Positions 1 to 6,250 are shown, counted from the first letter of the stretch. The stretch: 12,565 bases of DNA from an uncultured Eubacteriales bacterium (GCA_900542395.1 UQNM01000059.1:1-12565), one strand, 5' to 3'. Translations and numbers: made by a program. The notes: a model not told the origin generated them from the letters alone.

Positions 1-204
1 TGAGAGCAGAGCAGAGCAGAGCAGAGCAGAGCAGAGCAGAGCGTTTATCATGGCTTGATGTATTAAAAGGAATAGGTATCATCCTTGTTGCGATAGGGCA
101 TATCTATTCCAATCGAACGATTTTTAATTGGCTGTATTCTTTCCATATGCCGCTGTTTTTCTTAGCAGCAGGCTGGGTGTACAAAGAGAAGCCTGTGCTG
201 ACGG
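1..204 (+). pseudogene. Acyltransferase-3 family protein, N-terminal fragment (5' end outside window, 3' end lost at an IS)
   Basis: Reading the frame whose codons begin at position 3 gives repeated RAEQS residues, then RLSWLDVLKGIGIILVAIGH (42-101) and, a little later, SFHMPLFFLAAGWVYKEKPV. This is the typical start of the membrane acyltransferase-3 family: a WLD-KGI motif, the first membrane helix with the catalytic GH histidine, and the SFHMPLFF motif of the second helix. The family O-acetylates cell-surface polysaccharides or peptidoglycan. Members normally have about 330-380 residues, but here only ~65 are present. The start codon must lie just upstream, because family members begin a few residues before WLD. 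Similarity stops near 204, where the IS256-like element begins, and nothing resembling the rest of the protein follows the element. I infer a broken gene; the substrate cannot be told. Confidence 0.72.
3..42 (+). repeat. Pentanucleotide tandem repeat (GAGCA)8 inside the acyltransferase reading frame
   Basis: Eight uninterrupted 5-bp units (40 bp), the last one running into the unique sequence at 43. All reading frames through the repeat are open, but only one leads into the acyltransferase. The other two meet stops soon after (TGA at 56 in one, TAA at 64 in the other). In the coding frame the repeat gives the pentapeptide RAEQS. Because 5 is not a multiple of 3, gain or loss of one unit would switch the frame, as in classical phase-variable surface genes. 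The repeat sits at the window edge, so its true length is unknown. Confidence 0.9.
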
Positions 205-263
205 GGTACCGTCAAGTATTATGCGCAAATTCATTTACAAGTCTGGCAGAACTCAGTCTGCAC

Positions 264-369
264 AGGGCAGGGAAACCTGCCCTTAATTACCTAGTAGCAG
301 AGGACAGAGAGCGCGTCAAGGGCGGCGAAGCCGCTTGCGAAGCCCTTGACGTGAACTCTGTTTTCTGCT
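264..369. other. Two strong hairpins downstream of the transposase remnant
   Basis: Hairpin A (264-283) has the perfect 8-bp stem AGGGCAGG/CCTGCCCT closed by a GAAA tetraloop of the GNRA type. Hairpin B (296-369) has nearly 28-nt arms. AGCAGA, ACAGAG and CGTCAAGGGC (from 296, 304 and 314) pair with GCCCTTGACG, CTCTGT and TCTGCT (342-369), with small internal mismatches. Neither is followed by a T-run on either strand, so they are not classical terminators. They lie between the transposase stop and the left IS end. They may shield the element from transcription or stabilise RNA; no function is established. Confidence 0.7.
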
Positions 370-370
370 A

Positions 371-675
371 TCAACCAGCTTCGTCTTCCTGCATCTCAAT
401 GTGCTTCATGCTCATGTACTTTTTTCCGCCCCATTGGGTTGAGCCGCGGCACATGGAGCTTAACCTCTCCGGCGGTTGTCATGAGATTGCGATTGTAATG
501 ACCGCTCCGATAACCTTGCCGTTGTTCGCTGCGTTCATAACGTCCAGCTTGTGTCAGCTTCTCCGCTTCTGCTTCCAGCAGGCCATTTAGCGTTTCTTCG
601 ACGCTTCCCCTCACAAGTTCTTTCAGCTGCCCCCTTGATTACTTCCTCGTTCAGGTGTACAATCTTCTCGGACAT
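371..675 (-). pseudogene. IS256-family transposase remnant: N-terminus joined to C-terminus, frameshifted
   Basis: The minus-strand ATG at 675 follows AAGGAG and starts MSEKIVHLNEEVIKG, the exact style of IS256 transposases. An extra G in a run of five (C630-C634 on +) then shifts the frame. After correction the protein continues QLKELVRGSVEETLNGLLEA and then GRYERSEQRQGYRSGHYNRN, both family hallmarks. Near 438-443 the sequence jumps, out of frame, to TQWGGKKYMSMKHIEMQEDE and a stop at 373-371, which matches the family C-terminus (QWGNKKYMNMKH in relatives). About 300 internal codons are missing, including the whole DDE catalytic core and most of the DNA-binding part. The product cannot be active; an intact copy would have to act in trans to mobilise the element. 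Confidence 0.85.
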
Positions 676-740
676 AGTTTACTCTCCTTTTTGAATGGTG
701 TGTAGCAACTTTCATTCTACCAGAGTTTGTAAACTATGTC
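671..740 (-). promoter_or_regulatory. Inverted repeat burying the transposase start codon
   Basis: GACATAGTTTAC (671-682) and GTAAACTATGTC (729-740) are perfect 12-bp inverted repeats, 46 bases apart. On the minus-strand transcript the second arm holds the transposase ATG and its next two bases, directly after the SD. An RNA starting upstream of 740 would therefore sequester the initiation site. An RNA starting inside the loop would not. This is the layout used by IS10 and IS50 to block translation of read-through transcripts; its function here is inferred. Confidence 0.6.
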
Positions 741-920
741 TCTTTCTTTTTGCGCAATTTATTGTACCTTATCGGTGCGGTTCACAATACTATAAATGCG
801 CAATTTGAAAAAACACAAATAAATAGAGACATCCCGACAGGATGAATGGTGCAATGAAATTGAACGAAACCCATCCTCCTTTCTGTCCCTGCCCGCATAT
901 ACTGCCCTGAGGTGAGACGA

Positions 921-1631
921 ATGTTGGAAGGATTATTGATGTTCTTCATTCAGGACGCGCTTTTTCTATTGGGGTATCTGGCGCGGGGAAATGCGTTTCC
1001 CAATCCGCTGAGCCGCGAGGAGGAAGCCGAGATGATCGAGCGGATGCAGCGGGGGGACAGGGGCGCGCGGGAAAAGCTCATCGAGCACAACCTGCGGCTG
1101 GCGGCGCACATCGCCAGAAAATACACCGTGCCGGGCTATGATGCGGACGACCTGATTTCAATCGGAACGGTGGGGCTGATTAAGGGCGTGGGGACGTTTA
1201 AGCCGGGGACGGGGACGCAGCTCAGCACCTATTGCGCCCGGTGCATCGAAAACGAAATCCTGATGTGCCTGCGGGCGAGCCAGAAGCGGAAGGGGGACGT
1301 TTCCTTGCAGGAGCCCATCGGCACGGATGGGGAGGGCAACGAAATCACGCTGATCGACGTGCTGGGGACGGACCCGGAGGCGGTGCACGGCGAGGTGGAG
1401 CGGCGCGTCAGCCTGCAGAGCATCCGCGAGCTGGCGGAGCACGGCCTCAAGGGGCGGGAGGCGACGGTGATCCGCATGCGTTACGGGCTGATGGACGGCA
1501 AAGCCTATGCGCAGCAGGAGGTCGCGGAGCGGCTGGGCATTTCCCGCTCCTATATTTCCCGCATCGAAAAGAAAGCGCTGGAGCGGCTGAAGGAAGCCTT
1601 TGAGACGGGAAAAATGTCGAGGAAATCATAA
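921..1631 (+). CDS. sigK: RNA polymerase sporulation sigma factor SigK (pro-sigma-K)
   Basis: This is the late mother-cell sigma factor, directing RNA polymerase to spore coat and cortex genes. The 236-residue protein matches B. subtilis SigK along its length. Region 2 lies around residues 53-120, including LIEHNLRLAAHI, DADDLISIGTVGLIKG and YCARCIENEI. Region 4 is around 175-225, with a helix-turn-helix QQEVAERLGISRSYISRIEK. Residues 1-18 are a hydrophobic pro-sequence (GLLMFFIQDALFLLG) followed by YLARGNAFPNPLS. This aligns with the B. subtilis processing site, where cleavage falls just before the equivalent Tyr, so membrane release by a SpoIVFB-type protease is likely. ATG 921 is chosen because GAGGTG at 909-914 lies 6 bases upstream; an in-frame GTG at 912 overlaps that SD. 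The gene is continuous, with no skin-type interruption. I see no convincing promoter in 769-908 and no clear terminator after the stop. Confidence 0.93.
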   Translation: MLEGLLMFFIQDALFLLGYLARGNAFPNPLSREEEAEMIERMQRGDRGAREKLIEHNLRLAAHIARKYTVPGYDADDLISIGTVGLIKGVGTFKPGTGTQLSTYCARCIENEILMCLRASQKRKGDVSLQEPIGTDGEGNEITLIDVLGTDPEAVHGEVERRVSLQSIRELAEHGLKGREATVIRMRYGLMDGKAYAQQEVAERLGISRSYISRIEKKALERLKEAFETGKMSRKS

Positions 1632-1669
1632 AAAAAGGGGACGAGAGAACGGGTTTTGCATGAAAATGC

Positions 1670-1698
1670 TTGATCTTTTGAAAAAGACGTGATAAAAT
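1670..1698 (+). promoter_or_regulatory. Sigma-A-type promoter for efp
   Basis: TTGATC (1670-1675), a 17-base spacer, then TAAAAT (1693-1698), about 100 bases before the efp start. It lies just past the sigK stop, so efp can be expressed independently of the sporulation gene. Confidence 0.6.
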
Positions 1699-1729
1699 TA
1701 AAAACACGAGTGCATATTGCTGATTACGA

Positions 1730-1746
1730 CGCCGCCTGACGCGGCG
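1730..1746 (+). other. GC-rich hairpin in the efp 5' leader
   Basis: CGCCGC (1730-1735) and GCGGCG (1741-1746) form a perfect 6-bp stem with a 5-base loop, CTGAC. It lies within the predicted efp leader and is not followed by a real T-run (only GTGTTT). It could be a weak attenuator or a stabilising 5' stem; the role is unknown. Confidence 0.5.
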
Positions 1747-1799
1747 GTGTTTGGCAGGCATCAGAATTTATCAGATAAACGTATTTGGAGGGATTCCAC

Positions 1800-2357
1800 A
1801 TGATTACCGCAGGCGATTTCCGTAAGGGCGTGACCATCGAGTGGGAAGGCGGCGTCTGGACCATCGTTGATTTCCAGCACGTGAAGCCGGGCAAGGGCGC
1901 GGCGTTTGTTCGCACCAAGCTCAAGAACGTGATGACCGGCGCCGTGGTTGAGCGCTCCTTCAACCCGACCGATAAGCAGCCGCGCGCGACCATCGAGACC
2001 AAGGAGATGCAGTACGTCTACAACGACGGCGAATTCTACTACTTCATGGATCAGGAGACCTTCGAGCAGATCCCGCTGACCCTCGATCAGGTCGAGGACG
2101 CGATCCGCTTTATGAAGGAAGAGACCATGGCGACCGTGCGCTTCTTCAAGGGCAAGGCCTTCTCCGTTGAGGCGCCGAACTTCGTCGTGCTCGAAGTCAC
2201 CGACACCGAGCCGGGCTTCAAGGGCGATACCACCAGCAACACCACCAAGCCGGCGACGCTGGAGACGGGCTACCAGATTTCCGTGCCGCTGTTCATCAAC
2301 ATCGGCGACAAGATCCGCGTGGATACCCGCGACGGCTCCTACATGTCCCGCGCGTAA
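1800..2357 (+). CDS. efp: Translation elongation factor P
   Basis: EF-P binds stalled ribosomes between the P and E sites and promotes peptide bonds at consecutive prolines. The 185-residue length is standard. The three beta-barrel domains are all present: an N-terminal KOW-like domain (~1-62), a middle OB domain (~66-128) and a C-terminal OB domain (~129-185), which ends in the family-typical IRVDTRDGSYMSRA. The loop that reaches the peptidyl-transferase centre reads HVKPGKGAAFVR, with Lys32 at its tip. In B. subtilis the matching lysine is 5-aminopentanolylated, and no modifying enzyme is visible in this window. ATG 1800 is preceded by GGAGGG at 1787-1792. An in-frame TTG at 1785 overlaps that SD and is rejected. 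The next gene starts 33 bases downstream, so the two are co-transcribed. Confidence 0.97.
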   Translation: MITAGDFRKGVTIEWEGGVWTIVDFQHVKPGKGAAFVRTKLKNVMTGAVVERSFNPTDKQPRATIETKEMQYVYNDGEFYYFMDQETFEQIPLTLDQVEDAIRFMKEETMATVRFFKGKAFSVEAPNFVVLEVTDTEPGFKGDTTSNTTKPATLETGYQISVPLFINIGDKIRVDTRDGSYMSRA

Positions 2358-2390
2358 GCGACTGCAAAGCGTGAGAAAGGCGGCGTGACC

Positions 2391-2825
2391 ATGAGCAAGG
2401 TTGGCGAAAAGGTTGCATATCTCAAGGGCTTGGCTGAGGGTCTGGGCGTAAACGGCGAGACCGAGCAGGGCAAGCTCATGCTGGCGATGATCGACACGCT
2501 GGAAGCGCTCGCGAAAAACAGCGAGGAAACCGACGAGCGGGTTGAAGAGCTCTCCGAGTATGTCGAGGAGATCGACAGCGACGTCAGCGATCTCGAGGAA
2601 GCGCTCTTCCTTGACGACGAGGATGAAGAGGACGACGACGAAGCGTATGAGGACGAGGACGACGATGAGGACGGCGACGGCCTGATCGAGTACGAGTGCC
2701 CGCACTGCGGCACGGTCATCTTCTTTGACGAGAACGCCTTTGACATGGAAGAAGAACACCTCTGCCCGAACTGCCATCGCAAGGTCTTTGAGGACGACGG
2801 CGAAGACGGAGACGACGAGGAATAA
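2391..2825 (+). CDS. CD1247-type small acidic zinc-ribbon protein
   Basis: This 144-residue cytoplasmic protein has three parts. Residues 1-40 (MSKVGEKVAYLKGLAEGLGV and on) are the conserved N-terminal domain shared with clostridial proteins annotated as CD1247-like. Residues ~41-72 form an acidic, heptad-like coiled-coil stretch. Residues ~73-97 are almost entirely Asp/Glu. A C-terminal zinc ribbon follows, with CPHC (C103, C106) and CPNC (C125, C128). The tail is again acidic. Its molecular role is not known to me. Such proteins are frequent in Clostridia, and the position directly behind efp suggests a translation- or RNA-related role, but that is inference. GAAAGG at 2375-2380 could serve ATG 2391 or GTG 2385; I favour ATG because relatives begin MS. 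A terminator follows. Confidence 0.85.
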   Translation: MSKVGEKVAYLKGLAEGLGVNGETEQGKLMLAMIDTLEALAKNSEETDERVEELSEYVEEIDSDVSDLEEALFLDDEDEEDDDEAYEDEDDDEDGDGLIEYECPHCGTVIFFDENAFDMEEEHLCPNCHRKVFEDDGEDGDDEE

Positions 2826-2841
2826 TTTTCCGAACCGATAC

Positions 2842-2898
2842 AAAAGGGCTGATGCGGACAGCGCGCAGGAAGCGCATTGGCCGCGCAGCCCCTTTTTT
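2842..2898 (+). terminator. Rho-independent terminator of the efp operon
   Basis: AAAAGGGCTG (2842-2851) pairs with CAGCCCCTTTT (from 2886), with one bulged C, and the arm runs into six T's at 2893-2898. The 34-base interior can itself fold (GCGC-rich). The terminator separates the efp operon from the VanW operon. Confidence 0.75.
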
Positions 2899-3008
2899 AA
2901 CGCATCGAAAGCGCGAGACGCACGGCGCGATGCGGGATGAGAAAACGGGGGAACGGCGGGTATTCCCCATACCCATTGCGCGGAGAAACCAGAATCGAGG
3001 ACGAACGC

Positions 3009-4463
3009 ATGAAAAGACGACTTTCAACCCTTCTGCTTGCGCTGCTGCTGGCCGTGTTTGCGTCGGCTTCGGCGGAAGAGATTCTCTACACGGGAACGGT
3101 CTCAAAGCCCATGACCATACGCGCGAAGAAATCCACGTCGGCCACGAAGCTGGGCAGCGTGGAGACGGGCGAGCTGATTAACATCGTCGAATACGGCAGC
3201 GAGTGGACGAAGGTTGACCAAAACGGCGTGGTGGGCTATGTGCTGACCCGAAACGTCGAGGATCTGGCGGCGGCCGCGGGCTATAACGACGAGGCAGACG
3301 CGCAGTATCTGGGCGTGGCCGAGCGGAACCTGACCATCCGCGCGGAGGAAAGCAAATCCGCGCAGAAGCTGCAGCAGCTCGAAGAAGGCGAAACGGTGTA
3401 CATCACCGAGCTGGGCAAGGAGTGGCTCGCCGTGGTGAAGCAGGGCGTGAAGGGCTATGTGCTGGCCGACCGGGTCAACGACCTTCGCCCCGCGCACGAC
3501 GGCATTGAGCTGCCGGCGGATTATCAGATTTCGACCAGCTTCACGGCGGTATACAGCGCGACGGCGGACGTGAATCTGTCCATCCGCAAGGAAAAGGACG
3601 AGGACGCCAAGCTGATCGGCACGGTTTATGAAAACGAATCCGTCGATGTGATGGAGCTTGACGAGCAGTGGGCGCGCGTGAAGAAGGGCGACGCGGACGG
3701 CTATGTGCTGCGCAGCCATCTGCGGTATTTCCGGAGATATGATCCCTACGGGCCGTATGTGCCGGGCGTCGTCTTCTATCCCTACGCGGCGGTGACGACG
3801 GAAAACACCGAGATCGTGAACAGCGAGACGGGTGAAAGCCTGCGCACGGTGCCCAAGGGCGCGGTGATGGCCGTCAGCGCCATGCAGGAGGATCTGTCCG
3901 TCACCCTGCCGTATGACCGCATCACGGGGCGCATCCGCGCGACGGGCAAGCTGGAGCTGGAAGTGGTGCACCCGTGGAACGAGGCGCAGACGGGCGACCT
4001 GATCGCCGTGTTCTCGACGTATTACGACCCGGAGCAGACCACGCAGACGCAGATTGGCCGGCTGCACAACATCATGCAGGGCGTGGAGCGGCTCAACGAC
4101 GTGATCGTGCCCTCCGGCGAGAAATTCTATTTCAACGATTACTGCGCGCCGTACACGAAATCCAACGGCTACGAGATGGGGCCGATCGTCAACTATGTTT
4201 CCAGCCAGAAGTTGGGCTACGGCGGCGGAATCTGCCAGGTTTCCACGACGCTGTACAACGCGATTCTGCAAATTCCGATCGGCGTGATTAAGACGCAGGT
4301 TCATTCTTCCTACGGCATCAGCTATGCGCCGCTGGATATGGACGCGGCGGTGGGAAAGGGCAACATCGACCTGCGGCTGCAAAACACGCTGCCGTATGAC
4401 GTGCGCTTTGCGCTGCAGGCGGTCGGCGGCGTGCTGACGGTGCGGGTGTATCGGGCGAGCTGA
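3009..4463 (+). CDS. Secreted protein with three bacterial SH3 domains and a C-terminal VanW domain
   Basis: The 484-residue protein starts with a cleavable signal peptide (MKRRLSTLLLALLLAVFASASA, cut near residue 22). Three SH3b repeats follow, at ~26-86, ~98-158 and ~178-240. Each has an N-terminal 'LTIRAEES'-type strand and ends in a GYVL motif (residues 76, 149 and 231). A ~70-residue linker domain follows, then the VanW domain (~325-480) with its signature GYGGGICQVSTTLYNA (403-418) and closing 'LPYDVRF'. SH3b domains commonly bind cell-wall peptide. VanW takes its name from vancomycin-resistance clusters, but its biochemical function is unknown and it is widespread in sporeformers without resistance. 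ATG 3009 has GAGG 8 bases upstream, and the signal peptide confirms this start over an upstream in-frame ATG at 2937. The stop overlaps the next start. Confidence 0.9.
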   Translation: MKRRLSTLLLALLLAVFASASAEEILYTGTVSKPMTIRAKKSTSATKLGSVETGELINIVEYGSEWTKVDQNGVVGYVLTRNVEDLAAAAGYNDEADAQYLGVAERNLTIRAEESKSAQKLQQLEEGETVYITELGKEWLAVVKQGVKGYVLADRVNDLRPAHDGIELPADYQISTSFTAVYSATADVNLSIRKEKDEDAKLIGTVYENESVDVMELDEQWARVKKGDADGYVLRSHLRYFRRYDPYGPYVPGVVFYPYAAVTTENTEIVNSETGESLRTVPKGAVMAVSAMQEDLSVTLPYDRITGRIRATGKLELEVVHPWNEAQTGDLIAVFSTYYDPEQTTQTQIGRLHNIMQGVERLNDVIVPSGEKFYFNDYCAPYTKSNGYEMGPIVNYVSSQKLGYGGGICQVSTTLYNAILQIPIGVIKTQVHSSYGISYAPLDMDAAVGKGNIDLRLQNTLPYDVRFALQAVGGVLTVRVYRAS

Positions 4464-5464
4464 TGAAGCGGGCATGGATTGCGGCATGGGCGCTCGGGCT
4501 CATGCTGCTTTTGCCGCTGTGCGCCGGTCTGGCGGAGACGACGGACGGCGAGGCGGAGTATTACGGCACCATCGGCAAGCGGATGACCGTGTACCGCGAG
4601 GCGAGCGAGAGCGCCGCATCGCTGGGAAAGATCGAGGCCGGGACGGTTGTGGACGTCTACAAAAAGGGGCGGACATGGACGCGGATCGGCTATGAAAACG
4701 GACAGGGCTACGTGCTGACGAAGTTTGTGGAAATGGTGCAGCGCAAAAACCCGTTTGACGGGCCGATGCCCGGCACGAGCAGGCACGTCGCGGTGGGCTA
4801 TGTGCTGACGGACACGCTGTTCACGCCGGAGGGATACCGCTATCCGATTTCGGTGAGCGCGGGGAGCTGGATTTCCATCCATCGGATCAAGGATGGGCGG
4901 GCATATTTCCCGTATCGCAGGCTGGAGGACGACGTGAGCCTCGGCGTGGATAAGCTGCGGATGTATGACTTTGTGGATTGGAGCGAGGCGAAGCCGGGCG
5001 ATCTGCTCTATGCGTTCACGACGTTCTATTCCACCAGCACCAGCAAGGAGGGCAACGTCGGCCGCGTATACAACATTGCGCTGGCCAGCGAGCGCCTGAC
5101 GGGAATCCGCGTCAGGGCGGGGGAGAGCTTCTCCTTCAACGCGGTCTGCGGCCCGTATACGAAGGAAAACGGCTATATGGCCGCGCCGATTCTTTCCGGC
5201 GAGAGCAAGCTGGGCTACGGCGGCGGCGTCTGTCAGGTGTGCAGCACGATTTACAACATCGTTCTGCGCGTGCCCGCGGTGATCGAGGATATGAACTGGC
5301 ATTCGCAGGGCGGCGTGAGCTATCTGCCCGCCGGGTTTGACGCGACCGTCAGCGACACAAAGGACATGGTGTTTCGGAATGTTCTGCCGTATGACGTCCG
5401 AATCGAGTTTGAAAGCCTCGATGGGGTGATGACGGCGTTCCTGTTCCGGGATTACGATGAATGA
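4463..5464 (+). CDS. Secreted SH3-VanW protein (paralogue of the upstream gene, one SH3 domain)
   Basis: The 333-residue protein has a signal peptide (~1-24, ending CAGLA before ETTDGE). It has a single SH3b domain (~34-92, with GKRMTVYREASESA and GQGYVL) and a VanW domain (~176-330) with GYGGGVCQVCSTIYN (251-265). It keeps the linker domain of its neighbour but lacks two of the three SH3 repeats. A second Cys sits in the signature (CQVCST instead of CQVSTT). The start codon shares bases with the stop of the first gene (TGATG at 4461-4465), so translation is probably coupled. The pair arose by tandem duplication followed by loss or gain of SH3 repeats (inference). LPLC in the signal region is not a convincing lipobox. 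The protein is predicted to act outside the membrane at the cell wall. Confidence 0.9.
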   Translation: MKRAWIAAWALGLMLLLPLCAGLAETTDGEAEYYGTIGKRMTVYREASESAASLGKIEAGTVVDVYKKGRTWTRIGYENGQGYVLTKFVEMVQRKNPFDGPMPGTSRHVAVGYVLTDTLFTPEGYRYPISVSAGSWISIHRIKDGRAYFPYRRLEDDVSLGVDKLRMYDFVDWSEAKPGDLLYAFTTFYSTSTSKEGNVGRVYNIALASERLTGIRVRAGESFSFNAVCGPYTKENGYMAAPILSGESKLGYGGGVCQVCSTIYNIVLRVPAVIEDMNWHSQGGVSYLPAGFDATVSDTKDMVFRNVLPYDVRIEFESLDGVMTAFLFRDYDE

Positions 5465-5487
5465 GCGGCATGCGAAAGGATGACGAT

Positions 5488-6231
5488 ATGCGGATTTTGA
5501 TTTCCAACGACGACGGCATTTTTGCGCCGGGGCTTATGGCGCTGGTTCGCGCGTTCAGCGCGGCGGGGCACACGGTTTACGTCGCCGCGCCGGACAGCCA
5601 GCGCTCGGCGGCCAGCCACAGCATGACGCTGTTCCAGCCGCTGACGGCGCGGGAGTGTGCGGTCGAGGGCGCGGAAAAGGCGTGGGCGATTGATGGAACG
5701 CCGGTGGATTGCGTGAAGCTGGCGGTCAAGGCGCTCTGCCCGGAGGTCGAATTTGTGATTTCGGGCATCAATCACGGCTACAACGCCGGTTCGGACGTGC
5801 TGTATTCCGGCACGGTCGGCGCGGCGATGGAGGGTGCGCTGAACGGCAGATCCGCGATGGCGGTTTCGCTCGGCCACGAGCGGGAGGACATCTACGACAA
5901 GGCGGCGGCGCTGGCGGTTCGGGTCTTTGACGGGCTGCGGGCGCATCCCCTGCCGCCGTTCTCCGTGCTGAACCTGAATTACCCGGAGCGGGATGAAGCG
6001 CTGGGGCTGAAGGCCACGTCTCTGCGGACACTGCGTTATCTGGACGATTACGAGCCGGAGATCGGCGAGGACGGCGAAACGCGCTATACGCTCGTCGGCG
6101 GTCTGGACAAGAGCATGGCGGACGGCGAGGACGATTACACGTGGCTGAAGCGCGGCTATGCGACGATGACCGTTTTGACCTACGATCTCACGCACGACGC
6201 GGCGACGAAGGCGCTGGCGGGGCGGATCTGA
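5488..6231 (+). CDS. surE: 5'/3'-nucleotidase SurE
   Basis: SurE is a metal-dependent phosphatase that removes 5' or 3' phosphate from nucleoside monophosphates (and can attack short polyphosphate), linked to stress and stationary-phase survival. The 247-residue length is typical. Metal-site residues are all present: NDDG at 7-10 (D8, D9), S40 in APDSQRSAASHS, and N95 in SGINHGYNAGSDVLYSGT, which is the family signature. ATG 5488 is chosen because MRILISNDDG is the usual N-terminus and AAAGGA (5475-5480) lies 7 bases upstream. An ATG at 5461, overlapping the VanW stop, would add nine unconserved residues. It is the last gene of the VanW operon, 23 bases after the previous stop. A functional link to the VanW proteins is not obvious. 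Confidence 0.95.
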   Translation: MRILISNDDGIFAPGLMALVRAFSAAGHTVYVAAPDSQRSAASHSMTLFQPLTARECAVEGAEKAWAIDGTPVDCVKLAVKALCPEVEFVISGINHGYNAGSDVLYSGTVGAAMEGALNGRSAMAVSLGHEREDIYDKAAALAVRVFDGLRAHPLPPFSVLNLNYPERDEALGLKATSLRTLRYLDDYEPEIGEDGETRYTLVGGLDKSMADGEDDYTWLKRGYATMTVLTYDLTHDAATKALAGRI

Positions 6232-6250
6232 AAATCCCGATATAAAAACG

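Larger units (their letters stand above)
205..768 (-). mobile_element. Internally deleted IS256-family element (non-autonomous remnant)
   Basis: The element carries a minus-strand IS256 transposase remnant between imperfect inverted ends. The left end reads GGTACCGTCAAGTATTATGC (205-224). The right end, read on the minus strand from 768, is GGTACAATAAATTGCGCAAA. Both begin GGTAC and share GCGCAAA slightly further in. A second inverted pair lies inside: TTTACAAGTCTGGCAGAA on the left against TTTACAAACTCTGGTAGAA on the right. The ~564 bp length is well below the usual 1.3 kb or so of the family. No 8-bp target duplication is visible (GCTGACGG on the left, TTATCGGT on the right), so the flanks have probably been rearranged since insertion. 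The exact ends are inferred. Confidence 0.7.

Noticed and set aside
147..590. 147-residue open frame on the + strand
   Set aside because: Its first ~20 codons are the acyltransferase fragment. The rest is read antisense through the IS256 remnant and has no protein features of its own.
205..768. Target-site duplication for the IS remnant
   Set aside because: The 8-9 bases on the two sides do not match, and the sequence after the element does not continue the acyltransferase.
829..890. Imperfect inverted repeat GACAGGATG with CATCCTCCTTTCTGTC upstream of sigK
   Set aside because: Pairing needs a 5-base bulge and a long loop, with no T-run; too weak to call.
769..908. Possible sigma-E/sigma-K promoter for sigK (CATATACT at 896-903)
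   Set aside because: It lies too close to the SD (909-914) to leave a usable leader, and no convincing -35 element is spaced correctly, so I did not annotate it.
1761..2843. Long minus-strand open frame opposite efp and the zinc-ribbon gene
   Set aside because: It is antisense to two well-identified genes. Its composition (Val/Leu/Arg/His-rich, no recognisable domain) is that of a shadow frame in GC-rich DNA.
3102..4487. 461-residue minus-strand open frame opposite the first SH3-VanW gene
   Set aside because: Histidine/arginine-rich mirror of the true coding strand, with no SD or domain; a codon-bias shadow.
3009..5464. Vancomycin-resistance locus
   Set aside because: VanW domains are common in sporeformers. 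No vanHAX ligase, dehydrogenase or dipeptidase gene, nor a VanRS pair, is present.
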